From positions 554,501 through 618,500 of the forward strand of contig NW_021163051.1 of NCBI RefSeq assembly GCF_004324835.1: a stretch of 64,000 nucleotides of DNA. Direction: 5' to 3'. Made by a program: the position numbers and the translations under genes. This document shows, one piece after another, positions 46,766 to 57,123 of the stretch (its first letter is position 1; each line of letters starts with the position of its first letter). Below the pieces are notes generated by a model. The model saw only the letters and a list, made by a program, of their open reading frames with translations, did not search any database and was not told the DNA's origin. Source of the stretch: Dendronephthya gigantea. Lineage: Eukaryota; Cnidaria; Anthozoa; Malacalcyonacea; Nephtheidae.

Positions 46766-47518
46766 TCATGTTGTTGTGGTTTCCCTGTATAATTGTCCAT
46801 CTATATATAGTTTGTCTCTTACTAGTTTAGCTTTTCTGCCCGCATCTCTTGCTTTCTTCATCTCTGGAAATAGATGTTTCCTTACTACCACAATTTCTTC
46901 TGGGAACTGTTCCGAAACAGCTATACCAGTACCTTTTAGTTTTTTTGCGTTCGCCAGAATCCGGACTTTGTCTGTGAAGTAATTAAATTTGGCAACAATG
47001 GCTCGTGATTTTGATCTTCGCTGTTTCCCCATTCTATGTGAGCGGTCAATCTTCTTCATTTTCGCATTCTCAATTCCAAAATGACTTTCCATTAGATTGT
47101 GGATCACCACATTGTAGAAAATAAGATTATTGCACATTGACCTTGCCTGAGGGTCAATGACGGGATTATTTAATATTGCGTTCATCTGTTCCAGCCTCTC
47201 CATTCTTTGCTTTGTTTTTTCCTCTGCCTTCTTGGATAATTTATTTTCTTCCTTCAGGTCTTGAACCTCTGCGTGAACAAATTCGATGGAGCGTTTAACT
47301 TCAGTAAATTCCTTCTCCATTGCTTTCATACGGCTGTAGATCACATCAAGCTTACCAAGCTTTTTCATTATGTTATCAAACATTTCTTTCACATCCATAT
47401 TATTTTCTTCTTCCTTAGCCTGCTTTGTATCATTTGGTTTTGGAATTTTGGAACGAACTGGCTTACTGGGCAAATTTTGTATTGAATTATTTAAGTTTTG
47501 CGCAACACAATCAATCAT
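46766..47518 (-). CDS. LINE ORF1 protein
   Basis: The 250-codon open frame starts MIDCVAQNLNNSIQ. It has a Lys/Glu-rich coiled coil at about residues 55-120 (MKAMEKEFTEVKRSIEFVHA) and an RRM-like region after about residue 130 (ARSMCNNLIFYNVV ... RSHRMGKQRRSKSRAIVAKF). A basic C-terminal domain ends in LYIDGQLYRETTTT. This is the layout of L1/CR1-type ORF1 RNA-binding chaperones that coat element RNA. No internal break is visible, unlike ORF2. It lies 180 bases upstream of the ORF2 endonuclease frame. Confidence 0.8.
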   Translation of the reverse strand: MIDCVAQNLNNSIQNLPSKPVRSKIPKPNDTKQAKEEENNMDVKEMFDNIMKKLGKLDVIYSRMKAMEKEFTEVKRSIEFVHAEVQDLKEENKLSKKAEEKTKQRMERLEQMNAILNNPVIDPQARSMCNNLIFYNVVIHNLMESHFGIENAKMKKIDRSHRMGKQRRSKSRAIVAKFNYFTDKVRILANAKKLKGTGIAVSEQFPEEIVVVRKHLFPEMKKARDAGRKAKLVRDKLYIDGQLYRETTTT

Positions 47519-47540
47519 TTAGATTTATCTATTATGGTCT

Positions 47541-48089
47541 AGATTTATCTAGAATCTATATATAGTTTTATAAAACTTAATTCGGCCGTTAAAAACCAAC
47601 TGAAGGAATTCAATTGGTTAAGCAAAACAGTCTGTCCGATGCACGAAACAAAATTTAAACGTATAAGTTCTTTGGTGTGCCAAATGTTAATCTTATAGTC
47701 TATCTTATTCTTTAACAGGCTCTCTCCACCGGGATTTTAAATGCAGAGTTTACTATAAACAGCAATAAAATAAAGTGTGGAAGGCTGAGATAAAGGGTTG
47801 TAATCGAAACATTTTCTGATAACTTTCTTTATGGGTACACTATGTACACTTTCCAGATGCGAGGGATGTTTATGGTTCTTCATCTTACTTCTAAGCATGT
47901 TGCAAGGCATCCCAGGTTGGAAAACTTGCACTCACTCGCAGCTACACAACAATTTACAGCTACATCTCGCACCTTAAATTTGCTTTGGTCACACTTACTA
48001 CCCGATGCGCCTGACGCAGTGACGCTTGCGTGCCAGATTGCAGCAGAACCAAGAACTCAGAAATATAGTTGGTGAACACAACTTCTTTA
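47541..48089. other. Spacer without recognised gene
   Basis: Short open frames on both strands at 47740-48075 are not recognisable. A GC-richer patch lies near 47995-48060. No repeat was seen. Confidence 0.4.
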
Positions 48090-49547
48090 TTAATTTGAAT
48101 GTACCATATATACTCTGTCTATCAGATTATGACACCAAAACATTTTCACCAAAACATGGTTATTTCTTATCAAATAGTTCCAGATTGACCTTGGGTCGCG
48201 AAGCACAGGTGAATTTTGGCTTTCCAAATATTTCTGAGCAATAGCTTCAACCAGATTGTTTGTATTGTTACCAATATGAGGAAGTAACCAATCTAGTTTT
48301 ATTCTTAGCTCCAAGATCTTATTTGACTGATGGCATCGCTGTCGCTGCGTATCCATAACAGCATAAAAACTTTCAGCTATTGCTTCACTGCCGCCCGACG
48401 CCATTGCGATGTCTAGAGACAACATGAACTCTGGTCCAAGTTTAGTATAGATGCTTTCTACAGTGTATAGCATTTTAATGAGCTTTAATTCATCTAATAC
48501 AGCTTTAATTTTCTTTCCACCAAGAAGAGTCAAGATGAAAGTTTGGCGTATTCCAGATGATTCATCTCTTTCCAGTGAAACAAAGTATTCTGAGAGATAT
48601 TTTCCAGACGATTGCAAGCATGCTACACCATTCTCTTTAAGATTACCCCAAAACATCTCACAAAGGCATTCTTTAAAACGATGATACAAGGCATCTGAAC
48701 AGCTTACATCAAGGTAATCCAATTCATCTTTCTTTTTTTGTACATGTGGAAGGGAGATTATATATCTAAACTATGCTCCAAAATCCTTTCTTCCCATCGC
48801 ACGATAGCTGCTTTTGTTTTTAATGCATGATATTGAATTCTGGTTTTCAGAGTCAGGGCGCCTCGTTCCTTCAAGACCAAGCAGCAGCTTCTCAAAGTCA
48901 AAGCATTTAGCGAGCAGTCTTGAGACTTCTGCTGTGCCATTGTCTAATCTGTTTTCTGACGAAGCTTTTAAATCCATATCAAACTTTTTCAATTCCTTCA
49001 TTGACTGGTCTAATGATCTTTCAATCCAGGTATACATTGCTTCTTCTCCATAATCCGGATGCACCATCCTATCATGGCTCAGCAAATGCCATCCCTCAAA
49101 AAGCTGAACTTCTTGAAACAAATAGTTCTTAAGATCTTGTAAATGTTTCTTGTATCGTGGTGTGCAGGTTAGATTATCTACCATTGCCCCCATCCAAGAA
49201 ACCATTAGTTGACCCCAGAATACAATTTTCCAATGAAGAAAGTCCACACTTTGCGACAACACCATTAACTCGCATAACGGTGTTGTGACGTCTAACAAGC
49301 CAAGTAGATCCACAACAAAATCTTGTCTGAACATCCTGTACTGTAATGGGAAATCTTCTTCTGCTTTAAAATGCGTAGCTTGAAAAGATTTTCTTAGGAT
49401 TGGGAATGTTTTTTCAATTGATTTCCATTGGTCAACTGCAGAGCTTATGAAACGTTGAGTGGCAAACAAGAAAATAACAGATGCTCGTTTTGAACTGTTT
49501 TTTGCACTCAGTTCAAGTTGTGCAAAGCCTTTCCCTGTTCCCGTCAT
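48090..49547 (-). pseudogene. hAT-like (KIAA1586-type) transposase-derived gene remnant
   Basis: Two open pieces, 49547-48771 (KASVIFLFATQRFISSAVDQWKSIEK-like, FPLQYRMFRQDFVVDLLGLLD, LMVLSQSVDFLHWKIVFWGQ) and 48722-48090 (DYLDVSCSDALYHRF, MASGGSEAIAESFYAVMDTQRQR), join after a short out-of-frame stretch near 48745. The order resembles KIAA1586/ZMYM-type hAT-derived proteins common in cnidarians, where ASGGSEA replaces the canonical dimerisation region. The N-terminal BED or TTF finger and first catalytic region are absent, so this is a 3' fragment. Function is not predicted. The family call is moderate and rests on my recall of related sequences. Confidence 0.5.
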
Positions 49548-49856
49548 GTGATTGGACTCACTTCTGTGTGGCTTATTATATGTGAGTCAGTGCGTGTATA
49601 CTAGCATTTGTTAAAGGTTTTAATGCCTTTCCAAAATTATTTAAACCTGGATAAGTAATAAAATTTTATGAATCAGACAGGTCAAATCCCAGGGAAGTTA
49701 GGACGGCTTTCAACTATGCACAAATTTTCAATCTAAATAATTTATTAGCCTGATTTTGTTTCGTAGCGAAATCACTTGACTGGTCAGAATTGAAAAGACA
49801 ATTAAGAGGAAATTTGTTCAAAAATTTGAGTTGAACAAAAGCTTAAAAACCATTAA

Positions 49857-51282
49857 AGTGCTACTGCAACGAAATTTTCAACCCCTTTTTTATTGGCTCA
49901 ATTTAAAATGCTCACTTTTGTGATTTCATTTCTGAAAACAGAATCAAAATTGGCTTTCTCAAAAGATTTTTATAGCTCTCCAAAGTCGCGATTTTTGCAA
50001 CTTCCTGTGCGAACTTTTGCTTCGCCATATTGTGGTTTGTGACGTAGAAAAGAGTACCGATTCTTAGCATGGCATAAAAATACTAGTGTTAAGTAGCCTT
50101 GTCAACGAAGAAGCTGTGTTTCTTACAGTCCCTACTAAGCCAGTATTCATCAAAATTATTAAATATCTATACATATGTTCCTAACGAAAAGATGGATTGC
50201 CAAAGTCAAAGAAAATATTGAATTTTGTCCTGACTTCCTGTCTCATGGTGCGGTTCTTTGCGCGGCTAAGTCGATTTCAAAGATTCGTATATGACTTTTG
50301 TTTAGCAAGATCCCTTAAACAAAAGAGTATTGAAAGAAGATTCAGTGCATACAATTTATGTCTGAAGAATCGTAGCAAAAGTTGAAAGCTAACAGATATA
50401 TGGGCAAAGGCTGATTTTATCATCAATGCGAAGATACTTCGCGCGCACATGCATTCATGATGAATTATAGTGATGTTGGCCTTGGTGTCTTTATGTGCAT
50501 TGTGCACGGCCACTGTCGTTTCATAAGACATTGAATTTAAATTTAAATCAGCAAGGATGGTGTTTCTTGAGTATTTATGTAGATAAACGGACCTGTGTTA
50601 GTGTGTGTTTGATATATTTGGATATGCACTACTGCAAAACAGTGGCAATGTGGCAATTACAATAGTGCAGTATCATATTACTCTTTATGGTTTGCAGGAA
50701 TATATCGCATAGCATACACCAATATTATCAGTAACAAGGACATCATATCATTGCCTTTGTCTTCTTTTACTGAAAGGCTAAGCCGTTTTTTAAGTTCTTC
50801 AAGATCGTCTTACATAGGACATTGTCGCATAAAGGACTATGCGGCACAACATATACATGCTTATATATGGCATATATTACTACATTATATCCCTGTCAGA
50901 TGGACTAAGACTAATTTGAATTTTTTAACAAATCGGCGTATATTTTCAGACCCTTTACCAGGCATTCCTTGAATATATGTTAGTTAACAGAATTAACTTC
51001 CATTTCAAAATAAAATTATTTGGTTCTCCGCATCAAGCTCGAAAATTTGAAGCGGACAACACACAAGCTATATATATCACCATAAGCTTCGAAACATCGG
51101 TACTTGTTATGACGCCACATCAGCAAACATGGCGGCTATAAAATTCGCATTTGATACCGAGGTTTGAGGGCAAAATTAGTCAACTTCTACTTAACACACA
51201 AATACATCAAATTGTTTCTAAAAGACGGAATATTTGTTAAGGCTAATAAAAATGGGGTCGAAAATTTCATTGCAGTAGCACT
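49857..51282. mobile_element. TTAA-flanked inverted-repeat DNA element
   Basis: AGTGCTACTGCAACGAAATT at 49857 is inverted at the right end (AGTGCTACTGCAATGAAATT read inward), with about 42 bp of imperfect inverted repeat. TTAA stands on both sides (49853-49856 and 51283-51286). TTAA duplications are typical of piggyBac and Kolobok. The 1.43-kb interior has no transposase. A short frame near 50185 (KRWIAKVKENIEF) faintly recalls a THAP-domain segment, which would favour Kolobok, but is too short to rely on. Confidence 0.8.
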
Positions 51283-51286
51283 TTAA

Positions 51287-51829
51287 AGCAAATGCTAGTT
51301 AGCTAGGGTTTTTCTAAGATGTTTTTCTAAATTCTCTTTAGCATAGTCTACAGACCTTTCCATTACTTGCTAAAGTTTAGGATATACCCTAAAAGCCACA
51401 AACATCTAAGTATTTTGTTAAATTCAAACCCGTACTATATTGAATATATCAGGGGTGGGATTCTGAAAATCGTTGCAAAAATGCATATTTTGAGGTGAAA
51501 ACCAAATATAAAATAGCTTACAAACATATACATGTATAGTTTTTGTTTTAAAAATACCTTTTCCGCTCCAATCAAGTTCATACGAATATACATGTGAACA
51601 TAATAGATGACATGTTTCTTTACCCTCTCTTGTACAAATACCACAAGGAATTAGAGCACATAGAATATTTAAAAAATAGTGCATTTAATAGTTAACCGTT
51701 TTTTGTCCTTCAGTCCGCATCAACCGGTCTGCGTCCGCCAGTCCGCGCCTGCCTTTTATCTACACCCGGAATAAACCCACTAACTTCCAAAGATTCATGG
51801 AGCACACACAGCTTGGGTGATTTGAGGTA
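51287..51829. other. Spacer without recognised gene
   Basis: AT-rich with overlapping short frames on minus (51424-51684), unrecognised. A CT/CG-rich patch near 51710-51770 reads like low-complexity sequence. Confidence 0.4.
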
Positions 51830-52000
51830 CAAAATTGCTATACCATATCTGGATGAGGTATTTGTTTTTAGCTGAACATTTAATGAACATGTTGACCACC
51901 TTCAAACAGTTATGCGACGTCTATTTGAACATGGCATCAAGTTAAAACCACAGAAATGCAACCTGTTCAAAGAAGATGTTTGTTTTCTGGAACCAAAGGC
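51830..52000 (+). mobile_element. Ty3/gypsy retrotransposon fossil, RT scrap
   Basis: The plus-strand translation resembles the Ty3/gypsy reverse transcriptase segment following the catalytic YLDD box (YLDEVFVF, HVDHLQTVMRRLFEHGIKLKPQKC). Only about 170 bases remain, without LTRs. An old, broken scrap with at least two interruptions. Confidence 0.7.
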
Positions 52001-52249
52001 ATTGAGGCAGTAGAATCATTGACGAATACCAAAACTGACCACTATTGGGGAGGCGAGACACATAGAACCAATTTTGCTTAAATTGCAAACTATTGTATGG
52101 TGTTCTCAAGGCAACAAAATTTAGACAAGACCAACTAGAAGCACCAATTGCCATCCTCAACAAAAAATTAACTAGACACAAAAGCTCTACATGGTTTAGT
52201 TCTAGTACTCACAATACGTAAATATGGGCAGGATCATCGTGCAATAAAT

Positions 52250-52812
52250 GGTTTTGGCCGAAGGTAAATTGAGAAAATCTCTTATCTTAAGCAAGAGCCT
52301 CAACCGTCCTGATGCTTTTCTTAAAACTTTTCTCATGCTGAGAATTCAAACTAAGTGATCCATCCCCTTGCACGCCAAGATATTTATAATCAGATGTACT
52401 AGTAATTTTAGTCGTACAGTGTCTGCGTATTTAATAATTTTGGAATGGTTTACTACATCTGCTATATCATTGAAGAAAACCAAAAACAGCAACGGGCCCA
52501 ATATTGATCCCTGCGGAACACCAGAATAAATTTTGTGAACTTCAGATAAGCAGTTATTGTAGCTTACTACCGCTTTACGAGAAAAGAGGTAGTCTTTGAA
52601 CCATTCAAGCTCAAAATAAAGTTGTTGCAAGCTCAGTTGACAGGCCACGATGGAAGCCAAATTGAAACTCATACAAAAGAGAATTTTGGTCCAGAAATGA
52701 CATCAGTTGGCAATGGACTATATGTTCAATTATTTTAGACAGAACCGGTAGAATCGATATTGGTCAATAAGTATCTAGATTTGAGTGAGTTCCAGACTTA
52801 TATACTGGTATA
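52250..52812 (-). mobile_element. LINE reverse transcriptase fragment, cut by the Helentron
   Basis: Minus-strand RT pieces: IIPVYKSGTHSNLDTY-PISILPVLSKIIEHIVH, FQFGFHRGLSTELA, then ELEWFKDYLFSRKAVVSYNN, YSGVPQGSILGPLLFLVFFNDI and IIKYAD. The segment holding LSKAFD is deleted near 52630, and a TGA or TAG breaks DTY-PIS. It differs in sequence from the LINE at 44100-47540, so it is a second family. Homology stops at 52812-52813, exactly where the Helentron begins. Confidence 0.8.
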
Positions 52813-53144
52813 ATTGCTGGCAAGCGAAGCGAGCCAGCACACTAATCTGGAGATTGGCCGCGTACGCCTCGGAGTCTGGGCACGTATATCGAGGCGAAAT
52901 CTCGATTTTTGTCATTCATTCTGGCGAAAACCATATATGGTATGCGTTCCATATATGGAAGTTACCTGCGCGAAATACATCTTGGGCGAACAGCGAACTG
53001 CTATTTTGAATTTTGATTCAGCAATCAGCAAGGTTTTTTCAAAAGGTAATAGTATTTGATTTAAACAAGCAATTTAAACAAGCAATCGTGCTTGGGCTTT
53101 TGTCCGTTTAAGGTCAAAACGCTGTTGAAAAGTGTCGACAGTTG

Positions 53145-53458
53145 TTTGTGTGTGTTTTACCAGAAGCTAAACTTGACTGTTGTGTGTGCTTTACCACAAC
53201 TTAAGACCACTTTGTTGTGTGTGCTTTACCACGACCTAAACTTGACTGTTGTGTGTGCTTTACCACAACTTAAAACCACTTTGTTGTGTGTGCTTTACCA
53301 CAACCTAAAACCACTTTGTTGTGTGTGCTTTACCACAACTTAAAACAACTTTGTTGTGTGTGCTTTACCGCAACTTAAAACCACTTTGTTGTGTGTGCTT
53401 TACCACAACTTTAAAACTTAAAACCACTTTGTTGTGTGTGCTTTACCAAACCTAAATT
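53145..53458. repeat. 35-bp minisatellite upstream of the Helentron ORF
   Basis: About eight copies of a 35-bp unit (TTGTTGTGTGTGCTTTACCA plus CAACTTAAAACCACT), with variants, end 40 bases before the ATG at 53498. The array lies in the 5' leader of the element. Confidence 0.92.
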
Positions 53459-53497
53459 TACTGACATTGTCTGCTATATCACAGCATCATTTGTGAG

Positions 53498-55084
53498 ATG
53501 TCTGCCTCTCTTCAAGTTGAGGAAACCCCAGAGCCTACAACTATTAATCAAGTTGCTAATTGCAATCAGACAGTTTTGGCTGATTTTAACCAAGCAGACC
53601 CTAGATTTGGAGGTAACTGTGGAAAGCAGTGTGTTGCAATGTCACTGGCTTCGATTGTGTACTACAACATAACTTGTGTAAATATTTGGGATAAGTCAAT
53701 ATTGAACTCAATATTATTAACTGGTAACAGTCTTTATGATTGTATTAGTAGATCAGTAGAGAAAGATTTCTTACTACTTACTGATGTACCTGAACTGGTA
53801 TCAATGTACAATAAAATATATTACTTACAATATAGTGAGTCATTTTGTGGAGGTTTATTCATGACCTCAAACAATGAGCCATATGTTACATTAAAACATG
53901 CTCTACACCAGATATTCTCTAGCTCATTGCTGAATTATCAGAGTGCTTTCCTTACCATTGGTGATAACACGGTGTCAATATTCAGGCCTTTTCCTGATGT
54001 TTTTAAAATTTTCGATTCTCATTCAAGAGATGAATATGGCATGCCATGTTCATATGGTTACTGTGTTTTAACATCTGTTGAGCAGTTACACAATTTAGTC
54101 AAATACTTTCAGTTGACTTTAAATAACAATCATACAATTGTACCTTTTGAATTAAAAGGTGTTTCTTGCACTTTACAAAATGAAAATCATGACAATCATG
54201 TAACAAAAAACCTGTCAAATGAGACTGACAGTGACAGACATGTTAGACTACAGAAGAATGAGTCAAAAAAGAGGAGACTGTCAAAAGAAAGTGACACTGA
54301 GAAACAAATAAGACGTTGGAAAGATAATGAGTCACACAAAAGAAAACTGTCAAATGAAAATGACAGTGAAAGGCAAATGAGACTTGAGAGAAATAATGAG
54401 TTGAAAAGGAGAAAACTGTCAAATGAAACTGACAGTGAGAAAGAAATTCGAAAAAACAATAATAAACTTTGCCAAAGACAAAGACGGGTTAATAAGTCCA
54501 AGTCACCAGATAAAATAAACCAAACTGATTATTTAACAACATATGACACCACTAATGGTGGTATTGAAGAACAATGTTGGGCAAAGGACAACATGAATAA
54601 ATTTCACAGATCTGTGCAATACACTGTAAATCAATGTACTGTATGCTATGAAGCATGGCCCTTAAAGTCAAAACCTAGAGCACCTTATCTGTGTTCACGA
54701 TGCTTGAGAGATAAGAAATCTCCAAAAAAATTTTCAATTGAAAATTCTACAATTCCTTCAACAGTTCCACAGGAACTGCATGGTTTAACCCAAGTTGAGG
54801 AAATGTTGATTGCTAGAGCCCTTCCAATCATGAGGGTATATATCAAACCTGGTGGTCAACGAGGTTATTCTGGGCATTGTATTAACGTGCCACAAAATGT
54901 TACTGAATTGGCAACAACTTTGCCAAGATATCCTAAAGATTTGGCTGTAATTATTGTTAAAGTCAAAGGTCGAGACAACACATTCAAAGATGTGACTGTG
55001 CGAAAGCAAAAAGTCCATGATGCACTCACCTGGCTAATTAATAATAATCCACATTATTCTGAACAATTAATGAGCATACATTAA
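53498..55084 (+). pseudogene. Helentron N-terminal part: papain-fold protease-like and DUF6570 domains
   Basis: The open frame has 528 codons from ATG 53498. Residues about 35-180 look like a cysteine protease of the herpesvirus-tegument (C76-like) or USP type: [19 protein letters not shown] with the candidate Cys near residue 45, and [12 protein letters not shown] with His and Asp near 173. Residues about 237-325 are four imperfect 27-residue repeats (KRKLSNE-DSE--IR) that are strongly charged. Residues about 368-528 are DUF6570 with a Cys4 knuckle (CTVCYEAW ... LCSRC) and [18 protein letters not shown] frameshift near 55075 cuts the frame, which should run on into the Rep part ([16 protein letters not shown]). 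Confidence 0.8.
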
Positions 55085-55119
55085 ACAGTTTACCTGACAA
55101 TGGTGTACCACCAGAACTA

Positions 55120-56667
55120 ATGACTGTTGAGACTAATGATGACATCATCTCAGATGATTGTCCTCAGAATACTGGACCACCTGTTGACAATCCTTCAGAG
55201 GATGTTGTTTACAATGACTCAACTGACATGAATACCTTTTTACCTGTTCGTGAACAAGAACAACAAGAACTTGAAGCTGTTAGAAATCAGCTTGCTGAAG
55301 ATGAGCCAATGGCATGGCCATCTCTTAACAATGAACCTGTAAATGAGTATCAGGTTTCTTATTTAGCCACAATTGCCTTTCCGGCATTATTTCCAGATGG
55401 GAAAGCTGACCCTACTAACAAAGGTCTTCTCAGAGATGTGCCTTTTCAGGAACAAATAAAGCATCTGCTAAAATTTGCTGAAATTGTCAATGGTAAATGG
55501 GTGTACCGCTTTGCTAGTCACCCCAGATTTGCATACTGGGCTTTTAACATGATTCAGAGAAAGCGAATTTTACAGTAAACTGGAATTTTCCTAAAACAAA
55601 ACCCAGGTGAAGCTCATCTCACCCTTGATGAACTACGTGAAATGGCTGCCAGTAACAGTGCAAATGTCTTTATGTCTAAAGTATCAAGATATGTTGCCAA
55701 TATTGGTGGTACTGATCCTTACTGGAATAAAGTAAGAGAAGAGCTTAAAGCCATTATTACTAATGTTGGAGCTCCAACAATATTCTTCACCTTCTCCTCT
55801 GCAGATATGCATTGGCCAGAGTTACATGCATTGTTTAGTGCTTATCCTGACTGTGACACAACTAGTGCACAAACAAGACGACAAAATGTCATTGACAATC
55901 CACACCTTGTTGATTGGTTTTTTACCCAACGACTCGAAAGCTTTGTGAAACACTGGCTTTATGGCACCCTTGGTGCCAAATGGCACTGGTTCAGATATGA
56001 GTACCAAGGTCGAGGTAGTATTCACTGTCATGGCACTGCCAAACTGAACAATGACCCAGGCTTGTGTGAGCTAACCCAGACTGCTTTGAAGGGATTCTTA
56101 GCACAGAAATTAAAAGATAAAATCTTTTCAACTGTTGCTAAAGCCAGCAAAGAATTGTGGAAAGAGATTAAAACGAAACTAAATGATTTTAAGGAAGGTA
56201 AAGACATTACTTTTGATGAATTAGTGCAAGAGTTAGGTGTTTCGGAACGGCAATATATTCTTGCTATACGATCATCTTTGAATACTCCAACAATCTTCTT
56301 AAAAAGAAGTCCTAATGAATTAAGAACCAATAATTACAATCCGGTTTGCCTTCGGGCATGGCGAGCAAATATGGACATTCAATATGTCTTAGATGTATAT
56401 GCATGTGCAATGTATATTGTATCATATATTTCCAAATGTCAAAAAGTAATGAGTGAATTACTGCGTAAAGCGTGTGCTGAAGCGAAAGAAGGTAATACAG
56501 ACATTTTCTCTATTTCACTCAATGGTTTAAGTAAGTTCGACTCTTTCAGAAGGAGGAGATGTGTTAATGAAAATTACACAATTCGCATTGGAAGTTGCAG
56601 AACAATATACACGGCTTCTTGTGCACATATTTCAACAAAATTCAAAAATTTGTCGCCGATATCATGA
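55120..56667 (+). pseudogene. Helentron Rep (HUH) nuclease part
   Basis: 55120-55578 and 55642-56667 share one frame, separated by a TAA (KRILQ[19 protein letters not shown]). Helitron-like motifs in order: [56 protein letters not shown], the HUH motif GRGSIHCHG and the two-tyrosine helix [14 protein letters not shown] Reps nick and join single-stranded DNA at the element ends through the tyrosines. After about 56550 the frame shifts ([20 protein letters not shown]). A further coding piece at 56881-57102 and an in-frame TGA lead into the helicase part. Confidence 0.85.
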
Positions 56668-57123
56668 ACTTGCTGTTTGATATTTGTTGAATCAGAAGAA
56701 ATTCAGTCTGGTGGTCTTTTAAAAAGATATGTAGAACAACCTGATTGTTTCCAAAATGTGACGCTGGCCGATTAGGCAGCATGGTACGACTTTTGTGGTC
56801 AAAAAACACCTAGGAAAACAAACAAGCCTGACGTTGATAATCTTCCATTAGAAAATAATGATGAAGATAATGAGGACGAGTTGTTAATAAATGATGATAA
56901 TCTTCACGTTGTAAAAACTCCTGAAAATATCAAAATAAAGAAAAGATCTCGAGCTAGAGTAATCCGAAGTGTCTGGTTCAATAAAGAGACTCAACCTGAA
57001 AAACATTATCGCGAGTTAATTATGCTCCTTACTCCTTGGCGGAATGAGCAAACCGATTTGATGGGAAATTATTCCTGTTTTGAAAAGCACTATTTAGCTT
57101 GAAATGAAGAAATCAGTAAGCAA

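Larger units (their letters stand above)
44100..47540 (-). mobile_element. CR1/L2-like LINE, near full length, broken
   Basis: ORF1 and ORF2 lie in the normal order on minus. ORF1 reads continuously. ORF2 has endonuclease and reverse transcriptase regions with multiple stops and shifts. The 3' end is placed near 44100 by the AT-rich tail, and the 5' end just before the ORF1 start. No clear target duplication was found. Confidence 0.85.

Noticed and set aside
47842-48075. Plus-strand open frame in a GC-richer patch as a host exon
   Set aside because: No recognisable domain, no consistent splice borders, and equally long frames exist on the other strand.
50185-50240. THAP domain inside the TTAA-flanked element
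   Set aside because: The resemblance is limited to a dozen residues without the zinc ligands.
54196-54501. Serine/leucine-rich open frame on minus opposite the Helentron ORF
   Set aside because: It is the antisense of the four charged 27-residue repeats and has no independent support.
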